6,159 bases of DNA, from positions 1 to 6,159 of the forward strand of contig JAFADP010000193.1 of the NCBI GenBank assembly GCA_023424785.1, written 5' to 3'. Position numbers and translations under genes: made by a program. The notes under the pieces were generated by a model. It did no database searches. It had not been told where the DNA came from and saw only the letters and a list, made by a program, of their open reading frames with translations. Position 1 is the stretch's first letter. The number at the start of each line of letters is the position of its first letter. The stretch comes from Bacillota bacterium. GTDB lineage: Bacteria > Bacillota > Clostridia > Clostridiales > Clostridiaceae. This document shows, one piece after another, positions 1 through 5,674 of the stretch.

Positions 1-20
1 ATTTCTTATATTATATATTT

Positions 21-992
21 TTAATTATTGTTAATATCTACTTTTTCGTCTTTCTTTAAGCTATCTTTTAAAACATCTGCAATTGCTGCTAAATTTCCTA
101 AAGATGATAATGTTTCATTTGGAAGTATTAACTTATTAGCAGGTCCATTTGCCATTTCCTTAAGAGCTTCTACTTGTTTTAAAGCAATAACTCTTTCATC
201 TGTTCCAGATTCAATAATAGCTTGGTTTACTTTTCTTATAGCTTCTGCTTCTGCAATTGCTATTGCTTCTATAGCCTTTGCCTTACCTTCTGCTTCAAGT
301 AATTGAGATTCTTTTAAACCTTCTGCTCTTCTTATTTGAGCTTCTTTTTGAGCTTCTGCTGCAAGAATTTGAGATTGCTTTTCCCCTTCTGCCTTTTCAA
401 TTTGAGATTGTCTTAAACCTTCTGCTTGAAGTATCATAGCTCTCTTATCTCTTTCAGCTTTCATTTGCTTTTCCATTGCTTGTTGAATTTCTGCAGGTGG
501 TACTATGTTTTTAATTTCTACAGATAATATTTTAATACCATAAGCATCTGTTACTTCATCAATAATACTTAAAAGATCTTGATTTATTTTATCTCTTCCT
601 GATAATACTTCATCTAAAGTCATATTACCAATTATATTTCTCATATTAGTTGTAGATGAATAAACAATACCTGATTTAAAATCTTCTATATTATATACAG
701 CATCTTTTGCACTTAAAAGTTTATAGAAAATTACATTATCTACTGATATTTTAACATTATCCTTAGTAATAACTGATTGTGGTGGTACATCTAAAATTTG
801 TTGTTTTGTAGATACCTTTTTTCTAACATAATCAACAAATGGTATTATAATATGCCATCCTGGTTCTAATACCTTATAGAATTGACCAAATCTTTCTACT
901 ACATATAAATATCCTGTGTTAACAATTTTAATTGATGATAATACTACTACTAGTAATATAAATAATATTACTCCTAGAATAATTCCAACCAT
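21..992 (-). CDS. SPFH/band-7 membrane scaffold protein (QmcA/paraslipin-like)
   Basis: This 323-residue protein belongs to the stomatin/prohibitin/flotillin/HflK-C (SPFH) superfamily, which oligomerises at the membrane and organises microdomains or partner proteases. Residues 3-19 form one N-terminal hydrophobic helix (membrane anchor). Residues about 20-180 are the SPFH domain, with typical stretches such as VVERFGQFYKVLEPGWH (31-47) and VPPAEIQQAMEKQMKAER (164-181). Residues 182-255 are an Ala/Glu-rich coiled coil of 11-residue repeats. A further helix and a hydrophilic C-terminus ending in three Asn follow. Length fits the QmcA/paraslipin group, and pairing with an upstream NfeD-type gene supports that assignment. 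The ATG at 992 has a good ribosome binding site inside the preceding gene, and the two genes are surely cotranscribed. Only 20 bases of downstream sequence are visible and no terminator is seen there. The family call is firm; the physiological role is inferred only. Confidence 0.93.
   Translation of the reverse strand: MVGIILGVILFILLVVVLSSIKIVNTGYLYVVERFGQFYKVLEPGWHIIIPFVDYVRKKVSTKQQILDVPPQSVITKDNVKISVDNVIFYKLLSAKDAVYNIEDFKSGIVYSSTTNMRNIIGNMTLDEVLSGRDKINQDLLSIIDEVTDAYGIKILSVEIKNIVPPAEIQQAMEKQMKAERDKRAMILQAEGLRQSQIEKAEGEKQSQILAAEAQKEAQIRRAEGLKESQLLEAEGKAKAIEAIAIAEAEAIRKVNQAIIESGTDERVIALKQVEALKEMANGPANKLILPNETLSSLGNLAAIADVLKDSLKKDEKVDINNN
261..425 (-). repeat. Hendecad (11-residue) coding repeats in the SPFH protein
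   Basis: Residues 190-244 of the SPFH protein read as five consecutive 11-residue units, each beginning with Ala-Glu: AEGLRQSQIEK, AEGEKQSQILA, AEAQKEAQIRR, AEGLKESQLLE and AEGKAKAIEAI. A degenerate sixth unit (245-255) follows. An 11-residue period is the signature of a right-handed or straight coiled coil, as found in the stalk region of SPFH oligomers. The corresponding DNA shows recurring gcttctgct-like words on the plus strand. The repeat is coding and is not a mobile or regulatory array. Confidence 0.8.
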
Positions 993-994
993 TT

Positions 995-1426
995 TTATTC
1001 CTCCCTAATTAACTTAATAACTAATTTTGTACCTTCTATACCTGTAATTTGGTATTTTTGACCTTTTAAAATCTTTTCCCCTACATTATGTGCTGTCCAG
1101 AAATTGCCTCCTACTTTTATAATACCAGTATTGTCAATATCATTTTCAGCAGTTAAAATTTTCCCAATATAGGTCTCTTCCATAAGTGGTGTGTGCTTTA
1201 TAGATTTTTTAACTATTCTTTTAGCCCATGGATATCCAAAAGATACTGCTATTAAACTTACTATTGTAAATGCTATAAATTGAACTGTGAAGTTTAAATC
1301 TAATAAATTACAAATAATAGCTGCTATAGCACCTATTCCAAACCAACAGAACAAAAATGCACTAGTTAGTATATCAATAGCAACAACAACTACTGCTATA
1401 ACTATCCATAAAATAAGCAATTCCAT
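995..1426 (-). CDS. NfeD-like membrane protein with OB-fold domain
   Basis: The protein has 143 residues if translated from the ATG at 1426. Residues about 2-20, 23-41 and 47-65 are hydrophobic membrane segments. From about residue 80 there is a small soluble domain (TYIGKILTAENDIDNTG...) with the pattern of the NfeD C-terminal OB-fold. This is the short NfeD form without the serine-protease domain, like E. coli YbbJ, which is encoded beside the SPFH protein QmcA. Start choice: an in-frame ATG at 1480 would add 18 residues, but that extension runs through the AAGGGGG ribosome binding site and a TATAAT box. The ATG at 1432 is too close to the ribosome binding site, while 1426 lies 7 nt after it. 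The stop is 2 nt before the SPFH start, so the two form a translationally linked operon. The family call is strong. The assumed role, assisting or stabilising the SPFH oligomer, rests on family knowledge. Confidence 0.88.
   Translation of the reverse strand: MELLILWIVIAVVVVAIDILTSAFLFCWFGIGAIAAIICNLLDLNFTVQFIAFTIVSLIAVSFGYPWAKRIVKKSIKHTPLMEETYIGKILTAENDIDNTGIIKVGGNFWTAHNVGEKILKGQKYQITGIEGTKLVIKLIREE
998..1005 (-). promoter_or_regulatory. Ribosome binding site of the SPFH gene, inside nfeD-like coding end
   Basis: On the minus strand GGGAGGAA lies 5 to 13 nt before the SPFH ATG at 992. It is made from the last Arg-Glu-Glu codons of the NfeD-like gene. The stop codon of that gene (997-995) falls between this site and the start. 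The layout suggests coupled translation of the pair. Confidence 0.8.
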
Positions 1427-1433
1427 ACACATT

Positions 1434-1440
1434 CCCCCTT
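1434..1440 (-). promoter_or_regulatory. Ribosome binding site deciding the nfeD-like start
   Basis: AAGGGGG on the minus strand is followed by 7 nt and the ATG at 1426. The ATG at 1432 would leave only 1 nt, and the ATG at 1480 lies upstream of the site. The start at 1426 is therefore preferred. Confidence 0.75.
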
Positions 1441-1478
1441 TGACTAATTTTTTTGAATTTCCAAATATTTTCTTGTTC

Positions 1479-1487
1479 ATTATAGCA
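1479..1487 (-). promoter_or_regulatory. Extended -10 promoter for the nfeD-SPFH operon
   Basis: The minus strand carries TGCTATAAT, a perfect extended -10 element (TGn plus consensus TATAAT). The -35 position 17 nt upstream reads TATATA and is poor, which is common for extended -10 promoters. Transcription would start near 1472, giving a leader of about 45 nt before the ATG at 1426. The box overlaps the alternative ATG at 1480, which argues against that start. Confidence 0.6.
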
Positions 1488-1526
1488 CATAATGGATTTT
1501 TTATATATTATTTTTTCCACATTTTT

Positions 1527-1555
1527 ATAATACACTATTCTAAATCTTTTTTCAA
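1527..1555 (-). promoter_or_regulatory. Second candidate sigma-A promoter for the nfeD-SPFH operon
   Basis: The minus strand shows TTGAAA (1555-1550), a 17-nt spacer and TATTAT (1532-1527), each one base from the sigma-A consensus. The predicted start is near 1520, giving a leader of roughly 95 nt. It lies upstream of the extended -10 promoter, so the operon may have tandem promoters. In such AT-rich sequence some matches arise by chance. Confidence 0.5.
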
Positions 1556-1627
1556 GATTTTTTTTATCTTTTTATAAGTTATTTTTTATCACTTATAAAG
1601 TTTAATATATCCATCTCTTAATTACCT

Positions 1628-1655
1628 TTGATTTTCTTAAATTTTATATTACAAT
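1628..1655 (+). promoter_or_regulatory. Candidate sigma-A promoter for nadE
   Basis: TTGATT (1628-1633), a 16-nt spacer and TACAAT (1650-1655) match the -35 box at 4 of 6 positions and the -10 box at 5 of 6. Transcription would begin near 1662, about 39 nt before the ATG at 1701. I see no riboswitch-like fold or convincing operator in this short leader. Confidence 0.5.
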
Positions 1656-1687
1656 AGATACTATAAAACAATTAATAGTAAAATATT

Positions 1688-1691
1688 GGAG
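1688..1691 (+). promoter_or_regulatory. Ribosome binding site deciding the nadE start
   Basis: GGAG is followed by 9 nt and the ATG at 1701. A possible in-frame TTG start at 1686 overlaps this site, so it would use the ribosome binding site as coding sequence; it is rejected. Confidence 0.7.
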
Positions 1692-1700
1692 TTGATAAAC

Positions 1701-3599
1701 ATGGATTTTATAAAAGTAGCGTCTGCATGTCCAGTGACAAAAGTTGGAGATACATCCTTTAATAAAAATGAAATTTTAAAGTGTATAGAAAAAGCAAATA
1801 CAGAAAATACTAAAGTTATAGTATTTCCTGAGCTTAGTATAACTAGCTATACTTGTAACGATTTATTTTTACATAGTACATTATTAAATAATTCTAATAA
1901 TGCTATTTACGATATTTTAAAAGATACAAAAAATATAGATATGCTTATTGCAGTAGGAGCTCCTCTTTTATATAATAATAGCCTTTATAATTGTGCTTAT
2001 ATTTTATATAAAGGAAAGGTTCTTGGAATTGTACCTAAATCATATATTCCTAATTACAGTGAGTTTTATGAAAAACGTTGGTTTACTGAAGGATTAAAAT
2101 TAACAAATAAAATTGTAAACCTTCCATTTCAAAGTAACGTTCCATTTGGTACTAACTTACTTTTTAAGTGTGAAAATTTCACTTTTGGTGTTGAAATATG
2201 TGAAGATCTTTGGGTTACAATACCACCAAGCTCTTATTTAACTTTAATGGGTGCTAATGTAATTGGTAATCTTTCTGCCTCAAATGAATTAGTAAGTAAA
2301 GCTGATTATAGAAAAGCTTTAGTGGAAAACCAAAGTGCACGTTCAATGTGCGCATATATATACTCTTCTGCTGGAGTTCACGAATCATCTACAGACTTAT
2401 TATTTAGTGGTCATCTACTTATTTCAGAAAATGGATTAACTTTAAAAGAAAATGAAAGATTCCAAAGAGATAATGAAATAATTTATTCAATAATAGATTT
2501 ATATAAATTACAATCTGAAAGAATGAAAAATGTAAGTTTTAGAGATTCATTAAAGTTCTTAGATATAACTCCTGAAATAATCGATTTCTCATTTAGTAAT
2601 ACTGAAATTAAAAACTTTGATAGATTTGTAGATAAACATCCTTTTGTTCCTTCAAATCCTATATTAAGAGAAGCACGCTGTAAAGAAATTTTTAATATTC
2701 AATCTTCTGCTCTTGCAAAAAGATTTGAACATACAAAATCTCAAAAAGCTGTTATTGGAATTTCTGGTGGTCTTGACTCTACCCTTGCATTACTTGTTAT
2801 AGTTAAAACATTTAAATTATTAAATTTACCTATGAAAAATATTATTACTATAACAATGCCTGGTTTTGGTACAACTGATAGAACATATAATAATGCAGTT
2901 ATGTTATGTAAAGAATTAGGTTGTGACTTTAGAGAAATTAATATTGTTAAAGCTTCACTTCAACACTTTAGTGATATTGGTCATGATGCAGATATACATG
3001 ATGTAACTTATGAAAATGTTCAAGCAAGAGAAAGAACACAAATATTAATGGATGTAGCTAATAAAGAAGGTGGTTTATTAATAGGTACTGGAGATTTATC
3101 TGAACTTGCATTAGGATGGTGTACTTATAACGGAGATCATATGTCAATGTATGCAGTAAATCCATCTATTCCAAAAACTTTAGTAAGATACTTAGTACAT
3201 TATGTTGCAGATCATGAATCTACTGATATTGTACGTCATACATTACTTGATATTTTAGATACACCTGTAAGTCCTGAACTACTACCTAAGGATGCAAAAG
3301 GTGAAATTTCACAAAAAACTGAAGATATAGTTGGTCCTTATGAATTACATGACTTTTTCTTATATCACTTTATAAAACATGGTTCAAGTAAAGAAAGAAT
3401 ATTATTCTTAGCTAAGGAAGCATTTAAGGACGACTATAAAGAAGAGGAAATTGTAAAGTGGTTAGATAAATTTATGTGGAGATTTTTCTCTCAACAATTT
3501 AAAAGAAGTGCTTTACCAGATGGTCCTAAAGTAGGTAGTATCTCTTTATCCCCAAGAGGCGATTGGAGAATGCCATCTGATGCTGCACCATGGAAATAA
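1701..3599 (+). CDS. nadE: Glutamine-dependent NAD+ synthetase
   Basis: This 632-residue enzyme catalyses the last step of NAD synthesis, converting nicotinate adenine dinucleotide, ATP and glutamine to NAD+ in the cytosol. The N-terminal nitrilase-type glutaminase domain (about 1-280) has the expected Glu-Lys-Cys triad: E44 in FPELSIT, K113 in VPKSY and C167 in GVEICEDLW. It releases ammonia that is channelled to the C-terminal synthetase domain (about 325-632). That domain carries the ATP-pyrophosphatase loop SGGLDS (355-360), GTGDLSELALGW (462-473) and YNGDHMSMYAVNPSIPKTLVRYL (476-498). Length and domain order fit the long two-domain bacterial form (as in Mycobacterium), not the short ammonia-dependent one. 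The start is the ATG after GGAG. The gene stands alone: divergent from nfeD-like on the left and 97 nt before the helicase, with no clear terminator between them, so some readthrough is possible. All catalytic residues are present, so it should be active. Confidence 0.97.
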   Translation: MDFIKVASACPVTKVGDTSFNKNEILKCIEKANTENTKVIVFPELSITSYTCNDLFLHSTLLNNSNNAIYDILKDTKNIDMLIAVGAPLLYNNSLYNCAYILYKGKVLGIVPKSYIPNYSEFYEKRWFTEGLKLTNKIVNLPFQSNVPFGTNLLFKCENFTFGVEICEDLWVTIPPSSYLTLMGANVIGNLSASNELVSKADYRKALVENQSARSMCAYIYSSAGVHESSTDLLFSGHLLISENGLTLKENERFQRDNEIIYSIIDLYKLQSERMKNVSFRDSLKFLDITPEIIDFSFSNTEIKNFDRFVDKHPFVPSNPILREARCKEIFNIQSSALAKRFEHTKSQKAVIGISGGLDSTLALLVIVKTFKLLNLPMKNIITITMPGFGTTDRTYNNAVMLCKELGCDFREINIVKASLQHFSDIGHDADIHDVTYENVQARERTQILMDVANKEGGLLIGTGDLSELALGWCTYNGDHMSMYAVNPSIPKTLVRYLVHYVADHESTDIVRHTLLDILDTPVSPELLPKDAKGEISQKTEDIVGPYELHDFFLYHFIKHGSSKERILFLAKEAFKDDYKEEEIVKWLDKFMWRFFSQQFKRSALPDGPKVGSISLSPRGDWRMPSDAAPWK

Positions 3600-3620
3600 A
3601 TTTATATTTATAAATATTCT

Positions 3621-3649
3621 TTGCATTATTTCTCTTATTAGTTTATACT
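3621..3649 (+). promoter_or_regulatory. Candidate promoter for the DEAD-box helicase gene
   Basis: TTGCAT (3621-3626), a 17-nt spacer and TATACT (3644-3649) give a fair -10 box (5 of 6) and a weak -35 box (3 of 6). The start would be near 3656, about 40 nt before the ATG. The region 3600-3696 also holds a 14-bp AT-only palindrome at 3604-3617 but no GC-rich terminator for nadE. Confidence 0.4.
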
Positions 3650-3683
3650 TATACAGTTAGAAAAAACATTTAAAAAAATAACG

Positions 3684-3690
3684 AAGGGAA
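3684..3690 (+). promoter_or_regulatory. Ribosome binding site of the helicase gene
   Basis: AAGGGAA ends 6 nt before the ATG at 3697, with 8 nt between the G run and that ATG. Another ATG at 3693 is out of frame, only 4 nt after the G run, and stops after seven codons. The spacing favours 3697. Confidence 0.65.
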
Positions 3691-3696
3691 ATATGA

Positions 3697-5283
3697 ATGG
3701 AAAATTTAAAATTTGAAGACTTAAACTTAAAAAGTTTTATATTAAAAGCAATTAATGACTTAGGATATGAAAATCCATCACAAATACAAGCAGAAGCAAT
3801 TCCTTTAGCTATTCAAGGATATGATATTATAGGGCAAGCACAAACTGGTACTGGAAAAACTGCAGCTTTTGGTTGCTCTATATTAAATAATATAAAAAAA
3901 AGCAAGAATGTTAGTTCAATAATTCTTGCGCCAACAAGAGAATTAGCAATACAAGTTTATGAAGAACTTAATAAACTTAGTAAATATGAAAAATTTAGAG
4001 TTTTAGCTATATATGGTGGAGACTCTATAACAAGACAAATGAAAGAATTAAATAAAGGTGTTGATATAGTTGTAGGTACACCTGGAAGAATTCTTGACTT
4101 AATTAGAAGAAAAGCTCTTAAGCTTTCTCATGTACAATCTTTAGTTTTAGATGAAGCTGATGAAATGCTTAATATGGGATTTATTGATGACATAGAAGAT
4201 GTAATAAAAGAACTTCCAGAAGAAAGACAAACTTTACTTTTCTCTGCAACAATGCCTAGAGAAATAAGAAATCTTGCAGAAAACTATATGAAAGATGATT
4301 ATAAAATAGTAAACATTAAAAAAGTTTCTATGACTGTATCTAAAATACAACAATCTTTCTTTGAAGTTACTCACAAAAATAAGTTAGAAGCTTTATGTAG
4401 AGTTTTAGACTTTGATAGACCAAATTCTGCAATTATATTCTGTAAAACTAAAAAAGGTGTTGATGAATTAGTTGAAGAACTTCAAAGCAGAAACTATGTT
4501 GTTGAAGGAATGCACGGTGATATGTCTCAAGCACATAGAAGTAAAACATTAAAGAGATTTAAGGAAGGTAGCTTAAGCTTCTTAGTTGCTACTGATGTTG
4601 CTGCTAGAGGTATTGACGTTGAAAGTATAACACACGTTATAAACTATGACCTAACTCAAGATGTTGAATCATACGTACATAGAGTTGGTAGATGTGGTAG
4701 AGCTAATAGAGAAGGTACTGCATACTCATTTATTACACCAAGAGAAAAAGCTATGCTTAATACTATAAAACAAGTTACTAAAACTGATATTAAGAAAATG
4801 GCTATACCTTCAGTTAAGCAAATACTAAACTCTAAGTTTAAAAACAAAGTTCAAGATGTTGAAGAAGTAATTAAAAATAATGATATTAAAGCTTACTCTT
4901 CTCTTGCAAATGAACTATGCAGAAACTATGATCCTCAAGATGTTATTGCTGCATTAATGAAAATGCAATTTGATAAAGAAATGAGCTTTGATTATAAGAA
5001 TAATAAACTTGAAACACCAAAAGGTGAAAATGGAGGAAATGGAGATATAAGACTATTCTTCTCTGTAGGTAAGAAAGATGGTTTAACTCCAAAGAAATTA
5101 GTTAAGTTTATAATAGAAAAAGCAAATGTATCAAGCAAAAAGATAAATAAAATTGATATACTTGAAAAATTCTCATTTGTAACTGTTGATGCAGATATAC
5201 TTAACAAAGTTATGGATAAGTGTATAGGAGTTAAATTAAGCAATAGAAAAGTTAATATAGAAATAGCTACAAAAAGAAAATAA
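3697..5283 (+). CDS. DEAD-box ATP-dependent RNA helicase with DbpA-type RNA-binding domain
   Basis: This 528-residue cytosolic enzyme unwinds or remodels RNA using ATP. Core motifs appear in order: Q motif region with F6 and Q31, motif I AQTGTGKT (48-55), Ia PTRELA (79-84), Ib TPGR (128-131), II DEAD (152-155), III SAT (183-185), IV IIFCKTK (246-252), V ATDVAARGIDV (298-308) and VI HRVGRCGR (328-335). Motif VI has Cys where Thr is usual; the arginines are intact. After a charged helical linker (about 365-445), residues 448-526 resemble the RRM-like DbpA/YxiN RNA-binding domain, which in those proteins recognises hairpin 92 of 23S rRNA. CsdA/DeaD-type helicases carry a related domain, so roles in ribosome assembly or in cold-stress RNA decay are both open. 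The protein is longer than typical DbpA, so no gene symbol is given. It probably has its own promoter and ends at a strong shared terminator. Confidence 0.95.
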   Translation: MENLKFEDLNLKSFILKAINDLGYENPSQIQAEAIPLAIQGYDIIGQAQTGTGKTAAFGCSILNNIKKSKNVSSIILAPTRELAIQVYEELNKLSKYEKFRVLAIYGGDSITRQMKELNKGVDIVVGTPGRILDLIRRKALKLSHVQSLVLDEADEMLNMGFIDDIEDVIKELPEERQTLLFSATMPREIRNLAENYMKDDYKIVNIKKVSMTVSKIQQSFFEVTHKNKLEALCRVLDFDRPNSAIIFCKTKKGVDELVEELQSRNYVVEGMHGDMSQAHRSKTLKRFKEGSLSFLVATDVAARGIDVESITHVINYDLTQDVESYVHRVGRCGRANREGTAYSFITPREKAMLNTIKQVTKTDIKKMAIPSVKQILNSKFKNKVQDVEEVIKNNDIKAYSSLANELCRNYDPQDVIAALMKMQFDKEMSFDYKNNKLETPKGENGGNGDIRLFFSVGKKDGLTPKKLVKFIIEKANVSSKKINKIDILEKFSFVTVDADILNKVMDKCIGVKLSNRKVNIEIATKRK

Positions 5284-5322
5284 ATAAAAGTGATGGGATA
5301 ATAATCCCATCATTTTTATTTA
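5281..5322. terminator. Bidirectional rho-independent terminator between converging genes
   Basis: TGATGGGAT (5291-5299) and ATCCCATCA (5304-5312) form a perfect 9-bp stem with loop AATA. AT pairing continues outward, with one G-T position, to 5281 and 5322. On the plus strand the stem is followed by a T run (5313-5317), ending helicase transcripts. On the minus strand it is followed by CTTTTATTTA, ending the holin-like gene. The outer arms contain both stop codons (5281-5283 and 5318-5316), so the same 42 bases serve both genes. Confidence 0.9.
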
Positions 5323-5627
5323 TCATTAGTATCTTCTTTTTTCGTAGTATTTTCTTCTACTTTACTACTATTATTAGTATCTTTTTTAATTGTCTTAGTA
5401 CATACTTGATGTCCATAAACAGTTACACCAGTTACTAATATACCTTGTATAACAGAGTCTGCACTAACTCCCATTAATCCTATGGCACCTAAAATTCCTA
5501 AAGGTAAAAGTATTAATGGAATATAATTGTTTTTGATTAAATCTGATTTCTTTAAAATACATCCTATAATATATAAAACAGGTACTAAAATTAATGCCTT
5601 ATCTACTAAAAAACTTGATATATTCAT
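5316..5627 (-). CDS. Small holin-like membrane protein (Phage_holin_5_2-type, orphan)
   Basis: The 103-residue protein has three hydrophobic segments, at about 10-25 (KALILVPVLYIIGCIL), 34-52 (NYIPLILLPLGILGAIGLM) and 57-73 (ADSVIQGILVTGVTVYG). A highly charged Lys/Glu/Asn/Thr-rich tail (80-103) follows. Short length, a PxLYIIG(C/M)ILK motif in the first helix, KxxxIPLILL at the second, and a charged C-terminus resemble phage holins of the Listeria A118/clostridial type, which permeabilise the membrane for lysin release. The match is recalled by pattern, not searched. No endolysin, tail gene or integrase is visible, so a domesticated or non-lytic role is as likely as phage lysis. The ATG at 5627 follows AAGGGGG by 6 nt and sits in an inverted repeat. 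The stop overlaps the terminator shared with the helicase gene. Confidence 0.75.
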   Translation of the reverse strand: MNISSFLVDKALILVPVLYIIGCILKKSDLIKNNYIPLILLPLGILGAIGLMGVSADSVIQGILVTGVTVYGHQVCTKTIKKDTNNSSKVEENTTKKEDTNDK

Positions 5628-5662
5628 AATAATCCCCCTTAAATCAATATATTATGAATATA
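5619..5662 (-). promoter_or_regulatory. Inverted repeat enclosing the ribosome binding site and start of the holin-like gene
   Basis: A perfect 13-bp inverted repeat (5619-5631 and 5650-5662, arms TATATTCATAATA and TATTATGAATATA) flanks an 18-nt loop. On the minus-strand RNA the loop holds AAGGGGG (5640-5634), and the 3' arm holds the ATG at 5627-5625. Folding would bury the start codon. Only one G-C pair stabilises the stem. It could form only in transcripts that begin upstream of 5662, for example readthrough from the acetyltransferase gene. The repeat is directly visible; a regulatory effect is inferred. Confidence 0.5.
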
Positions 5663-5674
5663 AGAATTAGGTTC

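Noticed and set aside
28..306. Open frame of 92 codons on the plus strand
   Set aside because: It lies antisense to the SPFH coiled-coil region, has no ribosome binding site, and is explained by the repetitive Ala/Glu codons of the real gene.
1513..1521. TTTTCCACA, one base from the DnaA box consensus
   Set aside because: It is a single isolated near-match in AT-rich sequence with no cluster or origin genes nearby.
1542..1565. AAATCTT/AAGATTT hairpin followed by a T run on the plus strand
   Set aside because: It looks like a weak terminator, but no plus-strand gene lies upstream to be terminated, and the -35 box of a minus-strand promoter explains part of the sequence.
1287..1577. Open frame of 96 codons on the plus strand
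   Set aside because: It is antisense to the nfeD-like gene and its promoters, with a low-complexity Phe/Ile-rich end produced by T-rich DNA.
3604..3617. 14-bp AT-only palindrome after nadE
   Set aside because: It has no G-C pairs and no following T run, so it does not qualify as a terminator or a recognisable operator.
4656..4847. Minus-strand open frame inside the helicase gene
   Set aside because: It is fully contained in a well-supported gene and matches no family I recognise.
4992..5243. Second minus-strand open frame inside the helicase gene
   Set aside because: It lies over the conserved RNA-binding domain and has no translation signals.
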